A stretch of 49,188 nt of DNA from an uncultured Eubacteriales bacterium (GTDB lineage: Bacteria; Bacillota; Clostridia; Oscillospirales; Acutalibacteraceae), in NCBI GenBank assembly GCA_934486705.1, contig CAKSQS010000015.1, positions 1-49,188 of the forward strand. Reading direction: 5' to 3'. Positions 1 to 8,173 of this stretch are shown piece by piece; positions within the stretch are counted from its first letter, which is position 1; each line of letters opens with the position of its first letter. The notes beneath the pieces were generated by a model that saw only the letters and a program-made list of their open reading frames with translations, ran no database searches and was not told the origin of the DNA. Both the position numbers and the translations under genes were made by a program.

Positions 1-824
1 TATCCGTTGCCCTTGTGGCAACCCTCTTTGCGGGCTGCGGCGGCAAAAAGCAGACCGCGGCTAAGACCGGCGTAGAGGACGGCGTGCTTACCGTAGCCAT
101 GGAGTGCGCGTATGCGCCTTATAACTGGACGCAGAGCGACGACTCAAACGGCGCGGTTAAAATTAAGGACTCCAACGACTACGCAAACGGCTATGATATT
201 ATGATGGCGAAAAAGATTTGCGAGGCTAACAACTGGAAGCTTGAAGTTGTACGCCTTGACTGGGACTCGCTTGTTCCTGCCGTTCAAACAGGCAAGGTTG
301 ACGCTACAATAGCGGGTCAGTCAATGACCGCAGACCGTATGCAGCAGGTTGATTTTGCAGGGCCGTACATTTACGCCAGCATTGTTTGCATGGCAAAGCA
401 GGACAGCAAGTATGCAAACGCCACCAAGCTTTCCGACCTTTCGGGCGGCAAGTGCACCTCGCAGCTCGGAACAATTTGGTATGATACCTGCCTGCCGCAG
501 ATAAACGGCGCAAAGATTCAGACCGCGCAGGAAACCGCCCCCTCAATGCTTATGGCGCTTGAAACAGGCGCAGTTGACTTTATCTGCACCGATATGCCCA
601 CCGCACAGGGTGCGCTGCTCGCTTACAGCGACCTTAAAATACTTGACCTTGAAGAAAACGCATTTAAGGTTGACGATGGCGATATAAACATCGGTATTGC
701 GGTTAAGAAGGGCAATTCAGAACTTAAGGACAAGATTAACGCGGCTTTAAAGGATATGACCGCCGACGACTTTAATTCCATTATGGCAGAGGCTACCAAG
801 ATTCAGCCCCTTGCCGAGAAGTAA
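1..824 (+). CDS. Amino-acid ABC transporter substrate-binding lipoprotein (5' end outside window)
   Basis: This is a family 3 type periplasmic-binding-like protein that captures a polar amino acid outside the membrane and hands it to the permease and ATPase encoded next. The reading frame is already open at base 3, so the start codon and the beginning of the signal peptide lie before the window. The visible stretch begins inside a hydrophobic signal segment ending in the lipobox LFAG-C, followed by a Gly/Lys-rich linker. Typical family features follow: GYDIMMAKKIC near the N-terminal lobe, then LDWDSLVPAVQTGKVDATIAG, and the C-terminal lobe with ETGAVDFICTDMP. It sits 15 bases before the permease. 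The ligand is not certain; histidine, arginine, glutamine or cystine binders share this architecture. Confidence 0.9.
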   Translation, partial: SVALVATLFAGCGGKKQTAAKTGVEDGVLTVAMECAYAPYNWTQSDDSNGAVKIKDSNDYANGYDIMMAKKICEANNWKLEVVRLDWDSLVPAVQTGKVDATIAGQSMTADRMQQVDFAGPYIYASIVCMAKQDSKYANATKLSDLSGGKCTSQLGTIWYDTCLPQINGAKIQTAQETAPSMLMALETGAVDFICTDMPTAQGALLAYSDLKILDLEENAFKVDDGDINIGIAVKKGNSELKDKINAALKDMTADDFNSIMAEATKIQPLAEK

Positions 825-839
825 TTCGGGTGACGGAAT

Positions 840-1646
840 ATGGATAAATTTGCTCAGCTTTGGAGCGATATAGTTAAATGCTGGGGCGACAGCTCATCAC
901 AATATTTGGTGGGAGCGCTTAAAACAATAGAGCTTGCGGTTGTTGCAACGGCAATAGGCTGTATAATAGGTCTTGCGTGCGGAATAGTGCAAACTATTCC
1001 CTGCGCCAAGAACGATAATATTGTAAAGCGCATACTTTTGGGTATTGTAAAGGCGATAGTTCGTATTTATGTTGAGGTGTTCAGAGGAACGCCTATGATA
1101 ATTCAGGCAATCTTCATTTTCTACGCTATCCCCTATTTTACCGACGGCGCGGTAAACCTTGAGGTTACCCTTGCGGCGTATTTGGTAGTTTCGATAAACA
1201 CGGGCGCTTATATGGCGGAAACGGTGCGCGGCGGTATAATGTCTATCGATATAGGGCAGACCGAGGGCGCAAAGTCAATAGGTATGAACCACTTTAAAAC
1301 CATGCTTTACGTAATTCTGCCGCAGACTATTCGCAACATAATCCCGCAAATAGGCAATAACCTTATTATAAATATTAAGGATACCTCGGTTATGTTCGTT
1401 ATAGGCTATGCCGAGCTGTTCGCGGCGCACAAGGCTATAGTGGGCGCTAAGTACATCTACTTCCCCTCGGCGGTTATAACCCTTACGATATATCTTATTA
1501 TGACGGTTATCTGCTCGCTTATTTTAAGGCTTTGGGAAAAGAAAATGGACGGACCTGCCAATTTTGACGTTGCCACCAAGGACACGCTCGCGCTCACAAG
1601 CGGCACATATTCATATGTTAAAAAGTCGGAAAGGAGCGGTAAATAA
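840..1646 (+). CDS. Amino-acid ABC transporter permease (His/Glu/Gln/Arg family)
   Basis: This is the integral membrane subunit of a polar amino-acid importer, 268 aa, with about five hydrophobic helices. The EAA loop that docks on the ATPase is visible as EGAKSIGMNHFKTMLYVILPQ, roughly residues 140-160, followed by IRNIIPQIGNN. The motif VEVFRGTPMIIQ near residue 80 is characteristic of the HisM/GlnP group. It is slightly longer than the usual 215-240 aa because of a charged N-terminus and a roughly 30-residue hydrophilic tail. The stop codon overlaps the ATPase start by one base (TAATG), which implies translational coupling. The family is secure; the substrate is only inferred from the neighbouring binding protein. 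Confidence 0.93.
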   Translation: MDKFAQLWSDIVKCWGDSSSQYLVGALKTIELAVVATAIGCIIGLACGIVQTIPCAKNDNIVKRILLGIVKAIVRIYVEVFRGTPMIIQAIFIFYAIPYFTDGAVNLEVTLAAYLVVSINTGAYMAETVRGGIMSIDIGQTEGAKSIGMNHFKTMLYVILPQTIRNIIPQIGNNLIINIKDTSVMFVIGYAELFAAHKAIVGAKYIYFPSAVITLTIYLIMTVICSLILRLWEKKMDGPANFDVATKDTLALTSGTYSYVKKSERSGK

Positions 1647-2386
1647 TGGCAGAACCGATTTTACAGGTAAAGCACCTTTCAAAGACTTTCGGCAAGCACG
1701 AAGTGCTGCGGGATATTGATTTTTCGGTAAACACAGGTGACGTTACAAGCATTATAGGCGCGTCGGGCTCGGGTAAATCCACCCTTTTGCGCTGCATAAA
1801 CCTGCTCGAAACGCCGACATCGGGCGAAATACTTTACCACGATACCAATATTGATAAAATTAAGGGCGGCGCCAGCGCATACCGCTCGCATGTGGGAATG
1901 GTTTTCCAGTCCTTTAACCTTTTCAATAATATGACCGTGCTTAAAAACTGTATGATAGGGCAAACAAAGGTGCTGGGCAAATCAAGGGCAGAGGCTAAGG
2001 AAACGGCTATGAAATACCTTGAAAAGGTAGGAATGGCGCCTTATATTAACGCAAAGCCCTCGCAGCTTTCGGGCGGACAAAAGCAGCGCGTGGCAATAGC
2101 GCGCGCATTAGCTATGAACCCCGAGGTGCTTTTGTTTGATGAGCCCACAAGCGCACTTGACCCGCAAATGGTGGGCGAGGTTCTGAGCGTTATGCGAACA
2201 CTGGCGGCTGAGGGGCTTACAATGATAGTTGTTACCCACGAAATGGCGTTTGCAAGGGACGTTTCCTCCCACGTGGTATTTATGGCGGACGGCGTTATCT
2301 GCGAAGAAGGCGCACCCGCGGATATATTTGAAAACCCGAAAAACGCTAAAACACGCGAATTTCTCACAAGATTTTTTGAAAAATAA
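1646..2386 (+). CDS. Amino-acid ABC transporter ATP-binding protein (GlnQ/HisP type)
   Basis: This is the cytoplasmic ATPase that powers the amino-acid importer, 246 aa, the normal length for the family. All ABC signatures are present in order: Walker A GASGSGKST (about residues 38-46), a Q-loop in MVFQSFNLF (near 87-95), the signature LSGGQKQR (near 142), Walker B LLFDEPTSALDP (near 162) and the switch histidine in VVTHEM. The start overlaps the permease stop by one base. A strong rho-independent terminator follows 11 bases after the stop, so this is the last gene of the operon. Confidence 0.96.
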   Translation: MAEPILQVKHLSKTFGKHEVLRDIDFSVNTGDVTSIIGASGSGKSTLLRCINLLETPTSGEILYHDTNIDKIKGGASAYRSHVGMVFQSFNLFNNMTVLKNCMIGQTKVLGKSRAEAKETAMKYLEKVGMAPYINAKPSQLSGGQKQRVAIARALAMNPEVLLFDEPTSALDPQMVGEVLSVMRTLAAEGLTMIVVTHEMAFARDVSSHVVFMADGVICEEGAPADIFENPKNAKTREFLTRFFEK

Positions 2387-2397
2387 AGACTTAACCC

Positions 2398-2432
2398 AAC
2401 GTCGGCGGAGTAAACGCCGACGTTATTATTTT
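2398..2432 (+). terminator. Rho-independent terminator of the amino-acid ABC operon
   Basis: A perfect 10-bp stem (AACGTCGGCG paired with CGCCGACGTT) around a 7-base loop is followed by ATTATTTT. It lies 11 bases after the ATPase stop codon. Confidence 0.9.
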
Positions 2433-2448
2433 GCCGAAATACGCATTA

Positions 2449-2477
2449 TTGACATTTCCCGCCGCGTCATATATAAT
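2449..2477 (+). promoter_or_regulatory. Consensus sigma-A promoter for the NSS transporter gene
   Basis: TTGACA (2449-2454) and TATAAT (2472-2477) are both perfect matches and are separated by exactly 17 bases. Transcription would start near 2484, giving a leader of about 25 bases with AAAGGAG before the ATG at 2510. Confidence 0.88.
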
Positions 2478-2509
2478 AGTTTTGTTATAAACTGAAAAGG
2501 AGTTTGGGT

Positions 2510-3895
2510 ATGGAGAGAGAATCCTTTAAATCGCGGATCGGTTTTCTGCTCGTCAGTGCCGGCTGCGCAATCGGCATAGGAAACGTATGGCGTTTCCCGT
2601 TTATTGTGGGGCAAAACGGCGGCGGAATTTTTGTTCTTATTTATCTTTTAATGCTCGTAATAATGGGGCTGCCCGTTTTAACAATGGAGTTAGCCGTGGG
2701 CAGAGCAAGCCGCAAAAGCGCGGTTTTAGCTTACAAGGCGCTTGAAAAGCCGGGACACAAGTGGCACATTCACGGTTGGTTTGCAATAATCGGCTGCTAT
2801 GTGCTTATGATGTACTACACCACCGTTTCGGGGTGGATGCTTAACTACTTCTTTAAATTTTTAAGCGGCACTTTCCCCTCGGGCGGCACTACAGCGGCGG
2901 CTTTAAGCTCTTACAGATACGAGGACGCGGGCAAGGTCTTCACCGATATGCTGGCAAGCCCCGGCGAAATGGGCTTTTGGATGGCTGTAACGGTTATTGC
3001 CGGAATACTTATTTGCAGCATAGGCGTGCAAAAGGGGCTTGAAAGAGTAAGCAAGGTTATGATGAGCGCACTTTTCGTGCTTATACTCATTTTGGCAATA
3101 CACAGCTTTACCCTCTCGGGTGCGGGCGAAGGGCTTAAATTCTACCTTGTGCCGAACATAGAAAACGTTAAATCGGTAGGGCTGGGCAATGTTATAGCCG
3201 CGGCTATGAATCAGTCGTTCTTTACCTTAAGCCTCGGAATAGCGGCGATGGAGATTTTCGGCAGCTATATGGGCAAGGAGCACTCGCTGCTCGGCGAGGG
3301 CGCGCGTATTTGCGGTCTTGATACCTTTGTGGCGATTTCCGCGGGACTTATAATCTTCCCTGCCTGTTTCAGCTACGGAATTGCCGTAGACCAAGGCCCG
3401 AGCCTTATTTTCGTTACTCTGCCGAATGTATTCGTAAATATGCCGGGCGGCAGAATTTGGGGCGCACTTTTCTTCCTGTTTATGACCTTCGCCTCGTTTT
3501 CAACCGTTATTGCGGTATTTGAAAACATAATGTCATCTTGTATGGATACACTCGGCTGGAGCAGAAAAAAAGCCGCTCTGATAAACGGCATTGTGATTCT
3601 TATAGCAAGTATTCCCTGTGTTTTAGGTTATAATATATGGAGAAATGTTCACCTTATAGGCGGCAGGGATATTCTCGATACCGAGGACTTTATAGTAAGC
3701 AATATTTTACTGCCCTTAGGTTCGCTTGTTTACCTGCTTTTCTGCGTTACAAAATTCGGCTGGGGCTTTGATAATTACAGAAAAGAAGCAAATACGGGCA
3801 AGGGCTTAAAGGTTGCAAAATGGATGAAATGGTATTTTATTATCGTTCTGCCCATACTTATACTTGCCATATTTATAATAGGAATAATAGGTTAA
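2510..3895 (+). CDS. Sodium-dependent neurotransmitter:sodium symporter (NSS/SNF) family transporter
   Basis: This is a secondary transporter of the LeuT-fold NSS family, which takes up amino acids or related amines with sodium. The hallmark helix-1 sequence CAIGIGNVWRFPF, containing the unwound substrate and sodium site, lies near residues 20-32, followed by GGGIFVLIYLLMLVIMGLPVLTMELAVGR typical of helix 2. Length is 461-463 aa with about 11-12 hydrophobic segments, as for bacterial members such as MhsT and TnaT. The ATG at 2510 is preferred over the in-frame TTG at 2504 because AAAGGAG (2496-2502) is 7 bases upstream of it. A purine permease follows after 23 bases with no terminator between, so the two are probably co-transcribed. 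The substrate cannot be read from the sequence. Confidence 0.93.
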   Translation: MERESFKSRIGFLLVSAGCAIGIGNVWRFPFIVGQNGGGIFVLIYLLMLVIMGLPVLTMELAVGRASRKSAVLAYKALEKPGHKWHIHGWFAIIGCYVLMMYYTTVSGWMLNYFFKFLSGTFPSGGTTAAALSSYRYEDAGKVFTDMLASPGEMGFWMAVTVIAGILICSIGVQKGLERVSKVMMSALFVLILILAIHSFTLSGAGEGLKFYLVPNIENVKSVGLGNVIAAAMNQSFFTLSLGIAAMEIFGSYMGKEHSLLGEGARICGLDTFVAISAGLIIFPACFSYGIAVDQGPSLIFVTLPNVFVNMPGGRIWGALFFLFMTFASFSTVIAVFENIMSSCMDTLGWSRKKAALINGIVILIASIPCVLGYNIWRNVHLIGGRDILDTEDFIVSNILLPLGSLVYLLFCVTKFGWGFDNYRKEANTGKGLKVAKWMKWYFIIVLPILILAIFIIGIIG

Positions 3896-3918
3896 CATAA
3901 AAGAAAGGAAATTTATTT

Positions 3919-5367
3919 ATGAAAAACAGCGACGTAAGCCAAAGCACGTCCTTTTGGGACAAAAAGTTCCGTTACACGGAAAAGGGCTCTTCTGTCAAGA
4001 CAGAGGTAATTGCCGGTCTTACTACATTTCTTGCTATGGCGTACATTCTTATAGTAAACTCGGGAATGTTTGCAAGCCTCGGCACGGTATCGTTTGACGC
4101 TATGTATGTTACAACGGCGCTTTCCGCCATTATAGGAACGGTGCTTATAGGGCTTTTATCAAACCTGCCGCTTGCGCAGGCGCCCGGAATGGGGCTTAAC
4201 GCATTCTTTGTTTACACGGTGTGTATGACCCTCGGCTTTTCCTATGCAAACGCGCTTGTGTTTGTGCTTTTGGACGGAATTATTTTTGTACTGCTTACCG
4301 CCACCGGCTTAAGAAAAATCGTTTTCGACGCCATACCGCCCGTTGTAAAGGCGGCTATTCCGGCGGGTATAGGCTTGTTTATTGCCTTTTTGGGGCTGCA
4401 GGACGCAAAGCTTGTTGTTCCGAGTGAATCGACCGGCGTAACGCTCGCTTCCCTTAACCTTTTGGGCAATGCAAGCTGGGGCACGGTAATGCCGCTTACG
4501 GTTGCCGTATTTTCGCTTTTGCTTATAGCGGTCTTATCTTACCGCAAGGTTAAGGGCTCTATTCTTTGGGGAATACTCGGCGGAACGGGACTTTACTATC
4601 TCCTTGGTCTAACGGTAAAGGATTTTTACAAAGGCTTTGCCGAAACCCTCTCCTTTAATCCCGTTAAGCCGTTCGCAGCCTTTGCCTCGGAATCGTTCGG
4701 TAAGGTATTTACCGAGGGCTTTGATTTCTCGGCTTACCTAAATGCCGAGGGTCACTCGGTGGGCGGTCTTGTTATTCTGTTTATAACAACCGCTTTAGCG
4801 TTTTGTATGGTAGATATGTTTGATACCTTGGGTACACTGTACGGCGCTTGCCGCGGCGGAAATCTGCTTGTTAAAAACGCCGACGGCGAGCTTGAAGTTC
4901 CCAATATGAACAAGGCAATGATGGCTGACGCTCTTGCCACCTGCACAGGCTCTGTGCTCGGCACATCCACCGTAACCACCTTTGTTGAGTCCTCTGCCGG
5001 CGTTGCCGCAGGCGGAAAAACAGGCATTACCTCGCTTGTTACATCGGCTGCATTTGCCGCGGCGCTTTTCTTTGCCCCGCTTGCAAAGCTTATACCGGCT
5101 TACGCCTACGGCGCTGCGCTTATTTATGTGGGCGTTCTTATGATAGGCAGCGTTAAGGATATTGACTGGAGCGATATTTCGGTTTCGGTTCCGGCTTTTC
5201 TTACAATTGCCATGATGCCGTTCACCTACAATATTTCTTACGGAATAGCCTTCGGTCTGCTCTCTTATGTTGTTATAAAGGCGTTTTGCGGCGAGATAAA
5301 GCAAATTAAAATAGGCACATGGGTCATAACCGCCCTGTTTATTGCAATGTTTTTCCTGACGCACTGA
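3919..5367 (+). CDS. NCS2/AzgA-like purine permease (guanine/hypoxanthine or adenine)
   Basis: This is a nucleobase permease of the AzgA/PbuG/PbuO branch, 482 aa, with about 12-14 membrane segments. Diagnostic stretches are TEVIAGLTTFLAMAYI near the N-terminus, QAPGMGLNAFF at about residue 90, VDMFDTLGTLYG near 300 and ESSAGVAAGGKTGITS near 355; these form the substrate-binding half-helices in the family. It uses AAAGGAAA 9 bases before ATG and follows the NSS symporter closely. A bidirectional terminator lies just after the stop. The substrate within the purines is not certain; family members take guanine/hypoxanthine or adenine. Confidence 0.92.
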   Translation: MKNSDVSQSTSFWDKKFRYTEKGSSVKTEVIAGLTTFLAMAYILIVNSGMFASLGTVSFDAMYVTTALSAIIGTVLIGLLSNLPLAQAPGMGLNAFFVYTVCMTLGFSYANALVFVLLDGIIFVLLTATGLRKIVFDAIPPVVKAAIPAGIGLFIAFLGLQDAKLVVPSESTGVTLASLNLLGNASWGTVMPLTVAVFSLLLIAVLSYRKVKGSILWGILGGTGLYYLLGLTVKDFYKGFAETLSFNPVKPFAAFASESFGKVFTEGFDFSAYLNAEGHSVGGLVILFITTALAFCMVDMFDTLGTLYGACRGGNLLVKNADGELEVPNMNKAMMADALATCTGSVLGTSTVTTFVESSAGVAAGGKTGITSLVTSAAFAAALFFAPLAKLIPAYAYGAALIYVGVLMIGSVKDIDWSDISVSVPAFLTIAMMPFTYNISYGIAFGLLSYVVIKAFCGEIKQIKIGTWVITALFIAMFFLTH

Positions 5368-5395
5368 TAATGCGCCCAAACATTTGAATAAAAGC

Positions 5396-5446
5396 AAAAT
5401 CCTTATGAGTAACAGATTTCTCTGCCGCTCATAAGGATTTTTATTT
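5396..5446. terminator. Bidirectional terminator between convergent genes
   Basis: A perfect 14-bp stem (AAAATCCTTATGAG, 5396-5409, with CTCATAAGGATTTT, 5428-5441) is flanked by an A-run on the left and a T-rich tract on the right. It can therefore stop transcription from both the purine permease and the carboxypeptidase gene that converge here. Confidence 0.85.
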
Positions 5447-5463
5447 AGGCTGATGGCACATTA

Positions 5464-6435
5464 TCATTTATATACCGATGTAATGCCGAAATACTCTTCT
5501 AAGGTCAGCCCGCTTTCATATATCTTCTTGGCGTTTTCCACACCAACATATCTGTAATGCCAGGGCTCGTACATATATCCCGTAATGTTTTCCTTGCCCT
5601 CGGGGTAGCGCAGAATAAACCCATATTTATAGGCGTTTGCGGCAAGCCACTTTGCCTGCTCTGTGCCGTTGAACCTGCTGTCCGCGTAATTTATATCAAA
5701 GGCAAGCCCCGTCTGGTGTTCCGAGTACCCCGGGCGTGCGGAATATGTATCGGCTTTCGCTGCGCCGTCCCGCCTCACATAGCTGTTATACAGGTTTTTC
5801 TGAACATCATAGCTCCTGAAACCCGAGCAGACCCACATTTTAAGCCCCGATTCGGCAAACATCTTATTGAGCGCCGCTCTCGCCTCTTTGTTTTCACCCG
5901 GATTATATTTGCTCGGCAGCGGGTATGATTTGTTCGCTATGAGTATGCCGTCTATATAGGTAAGCTCAATTTTTTCGGGCGCTTTTACCGTAACCTTAAA
6001 TACCGCTTTTATTTCGGGGTTATCAACCGACGTTACCGTAACGGTGCAGCTGCCCTCCTTTTTAGCGGTTATATTGCCGTAATTATTAACGGTTGCAATC
6101 TCGGGGTCGCTCGTCTCCCACTTTTCCGCCTTGTCGGTGGCGTTTTGCGGTGACATTGTAACTATAGGCATAAAACGCTCGCCCTCGGTAATCGTTTTTT
6201 CGTAGGCGCTGAGCTTAATGCCGTCAACATGTATTATTTCCGGCTCGCTTGATACCACAGGCTCGCTCTCGGGTACGGGCTCGCTGTTTATAACCGGCAT
6301 CGGCTCGCTTGTAGTAAGCGCGGGTTCGCTGCTTTCCGAGCTTATCCTGTCGGTATTTCCGTTTTTCCTGCATGCGGCAAGCGATAATACAAGCAAGGCT
6401 GCCGCCGTTAATGATAAAATTCTTTTCTTTTTCAT
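5464..6435 (-). CDS. VanY-type D-alanyl-D-alanine carboxypeptidase lipoprotein with Big2 domain
   Basis: This surface lipoprotein trims the terminal D-Ala of peptidoglycan stem peptides (peptidase family M15B). From the ATG at 6435 it has a signal peptide with lipobox LAA-C (Cys about 22), a Ser/Glu/Pro-rich linker, a bacterial Ig-like Big2 domain (about 68-150, ending GSCTVTVTSVDN) and the VanY catalytic domain (about 160-315). Zinc-site motifs are SEHQTGLAFD (His about 240, Asp about 247) and EPWHYRYV (His about 293). CSGFRSYDVQ is also typical. The ATG at 6435 is preferred to a GTG 9 bases upstream because GGTGA sits 5 bases before it. It is monocistronic, with its own promoter (6494-6522) and a terminator (5396-5446). 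No vancomycin-resistance genes are nearby, so a housekeeping role is likely. Confidence 0.92.
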   Translation of the reverse strand: MKKKRILSLTAAALLVLSLAACRKNGNTDRISSESSEPALTTSEPMPVINSEPVPESEPVVSSEPEIIHVDGIKLSAYEKTITEGERFMPIVTMSPQNATDKAEKWETSDPEIATVNNYGNITAKKEGSCTVTVTSVDNPEIKAVFKVTVKAPEKIELTYIDGILIANKSYPLPSKYNPGENKEARAALNKMFAESGLKMWVCSGFRSYDVQKNLYNSYVRRDGAAKADTYSARPGYSEHQTGLAFDINYADSRFNGTEQAKWLAANAYKYGFILRYPEGKENITGYMYEPWHYRYVGVENAKKIYESGLTLEEYFGITSVYK

Positions 6436-6493
6436 AAAAATCACCGTCTTAATGCCGCACTCGGCAAGTTAAAAATTATTTTTTACTTATTAA

Positions 6494-6522
6494 ATTATAT
6501 CACCGCAAAAGCGGTATTTCAA
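6494..6522 (-). promoter_or_regulatory. Promoter of the VanY-type gene with an inverted repeat in its spacer
   Basis: On the minus strand TTGAAA and TATAAT are separated by 17 bases. The spacer contains the inverted repeat ACCGC-TTTT-GCGGT (6502-6515), which is well placed for a repressor or for forming a small hairpin. Transcription would start near 6487. Confidence 0.65.
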
Positions 6523-6680
6523 TTGGTTTTATACACAAAAACCGCTGCTTATTGTAACAAGACTTAAAATACGGCAGTGAAAAACACCCCGATATACGCG
6601 GTAAGGTTACATTTTACACTATAGGCGGCGCGGTTTTGGTGCGTTCGGAAATTATGGGCTTGCCGAAAAATTCGCCGCGT

Positions 6681-7850
6681 TCAGGCGCTTATAATATTTA
6701 TAAGCACCTCGGTCATTTTTTCAAGAGCCCTTACGGGTATAGTCTCGTAAACGCTGTGCAGATTCATACCGCCGGTTGAAAGATTCGGGCAAGGAAGCCC
6801 CTCAAACGAGAGCCGCGCGCCGTCAGTTCCGCCGCGTATGGGTTCAATTACCGATTCAATGCCCGCCGCATGCATGGCGTTTTCGGCGCGCTTTACCGTT
6901 TCGGGGTATTCGGCAATTATCTCCGCCATATTGTAGTAGCTGTCGGTAACGGAAATTTCAAAAGTGCCGTCGCCGTACTTTTTATTGAGGAACGCGGCAA
7001 CATCAGCCGCAAACTGCTTGCGTTTTTCAAAGCTCTGCTTATCAAAATCCCTTATAAGCATTGAAAGGTGCGCCTCGGTTTCAGAACCCGAAATATCGTT
7101 TACATGGTAAAAGCCCTCATACCCCTCGGTATGCGCAGGTGTTTCCGCCTGCGGCAGCATATTCATAAATTCGTTTAAATACAGTATAGCGTTGCGCATT
7201 TTGTTTTTTGCAGAGCCGGGGTGGGTGTTAACGCCGTGCACCGTAAGCTCCACTGCGGCGGCGTTGAAGTTTTCCGCCTGAATACCGCCGAGCTCTTCGC
7301 CGTCCACCGTGTAGGCAAAGTCCGCGCCGAAGCGCTCAAAATCGAATTTATCCGCTCCCCTGCCTATTTCTTCGTCGGGCGTAAAGCAAATGCTTATTTT
7401 CCCGTGCTTTAAAGTTTTATCCGAAATTATTTTTTCGCACGCAGCTATAATTTCGGCAATGCCCGCCTTATCGTCCGAGCCTAAAAGCGTTGTGCCGTCG
7501 GTAATAATAAGCTCCTCGCCTATGTACTTTTCATCTATCATATCGGCGTTTGTGCCGTCGAATACTATTATACGCGGGTCAACGTTTTTACCGCTTACAT
7601 CGGGCGATGTGTCCATATGCGCTATAAGCCCTATTTTCGGCAAATTCTCGCACCCCTGTGTTGCGGGAATATGACCGTAAACATATCCGTTTTCGTCCCT
7701 TTCGGCGTCGGTAACGCCTATACTTTTAAGCTCGTTCACAAGATAATCCGCAAACACAAGCTGGCAATCGGTTGAGGGGCAGGTCGTGCTCTCCTCATCC
7801 GAAGTGGTTTCAAATTTTACGTAATTTAAAAATCTATCTGTAGCGTTCAT
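6681..7850 (-). CDS. pepT: Peptidase T (tripeptidase, M20B)
   Basis: This is a cytoplasmic zinc aminotripeptidase releasing the N-terminal residue of tripeptides, in the last steps of peptide use. Length 389-391 aa is close to the family norm of about 410. Visible motifs include IGLIAHMDTSPDVSG (metal His and catalytic Asp, near residues 78-80), TTLLGSDDKAGIAEI (metal-bridging Asp), CFTPDEEIGRGAD (catalytic Glu and metal Glu), TVDGEELGGIQAENFNAA, and IRGGTDGARLSFEGLPCPNLSTGG near the C-terminus. The ATG at 7850 is preferred to the TTG at 7856 because AAGGGG lies 8 bases upstream. It has a promoter at 7875-7903 and is not obviously part of an operon. Confidence 0.95.
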   Translation of the reverse strand: MNATDRFLNYVKFETTSDEESTTCPSTDCQLVFADYLVNELKSIGVTDAERDENGYVYGHIPATQGCENLPKIGLIAHMDTSPDVSGKNVDPRIIVFDGTNADMIDEKYIGEELIITDGTTLLGSDDKAGIAEIIAACEKIISDKTLKHGKISICFTPDEEIGRGADKFDFERFGADFAYTVDGEELGGIQAENFNAAAVELTVHGVNTHPGSAKNKMRNAILYLNEFMNMLPQAETPAHTEGYEGFYHVNDISGSETEAHLSMLIRDFDKQSFEKRKQFAADVAAFLNKKYGDGTFEISVTDSYYNMAEIIAEYPETVKRAENAMHAAGIESVIEPIRGGTDGARLSFEGLPCPNLSTGGMNLHSVYETIPVRALEKMTEVLINIISA

Positions 7851-7874
7851 TTTCAATTCCCCTTTTCGGGTTCT

Positions 7875-7903
7875 ATTTTACCACCGTTTCAGGGAATTTG
7901 CAA
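7875..7903 (-). promoter_or_regulatory. Predicted promoter of pepT
   Basis: On the minus strand TTGCAA and TAAAAT are separated by 17 bases. The -35 box touches the T-tract of the terminator belonging to the spoIVB remnant immediately upstream. Confidence 0.5.
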
Positions 7904-7940
7904 TAAAAATAACCGAGGCAGAAACCTCTGCCCCGATTAT
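7901..7940 (-). terminator. Terminator retained behind the spoIVB remnant
   Basis: Read on the minus strand, a 14-bp stem with two G-U pairs (core GGCAGA paired with TCTGCC, arms 7909-7922 and 7927-7940) has a 4-base loop and is followed by TTTTTATTG. It lies 15 bases after the stop codon of the spoIVB fragment. Confidence 0.85.
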
Positions 7941-7954
7941 CTTAAAAATTTAAA

Positions 7955-8128
7955 CTATGATGCTTTTTTGAGCTTTTCGTTACCCGCGGTGCTTTCCGCC
8001 TCTTTGAGCATATTTTCGGCGAAAATGGCGTATCCGGTAGTCGGGTCGTCAATCAAAACGTGGGTCACCGCGCCTATAAGCTTTCCGTTTTGCAAAATAG
8101 GGCTGCCGCTCATACTTTGCACTTGCTC
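7955..8128 (-). pseudogene. spoIVB: C-terminal remnant of SpoIVB sporulation peptidase (S55)
   Basis: SpoIVB is the S55 serine protease that signals sigma-K activation during sporulation. Only the last 57 residues remain here. The frame reads EQVQSMSGSPILQNGKLIGA, then a stretch containing THVLIDDPTTGYAIFAENML, then a stop. MSGSP carries the family's catalytic serine, and the GKLIGAVTHV and DPTTGY segments are diagnostic. The frame is closed upstream by a stop at 8129-8131; the PDZ domain and the catalytic histidine region are absent from the window. The residue before MSGSP is Ser where the family usually has Gly. The native terminator follows directly, so only the 5' side has been lost. An AAA_14/DUF4143 gene ends 45 bases upstream. 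A second intact spoIVB elsewhere cannot be excluded. Confidence 0.8.
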
Positions 8129-8173
8129 TCAATCATTTTATAAAACATTATTTTCCTCGCTTTAAATAAAAAA

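Noticed and set aside
4795..5397. 200-codon open frame on the minus strand
   Set aside because: It is antisense to the purine permease; its Cys/Arg/Lys-rich sequence has no recognisable domain.
5464..6435. Vancomycin-resistance gene
   Set aside because: The VanY-type domain is common in cell-wall housekeeping; there is no VanR/S, ligase or dehydrogenase gene nearby.
7968..8165. 65-codon plus-strand open frame
   Set aside because: It is the antisense of the spoIVB remnant.
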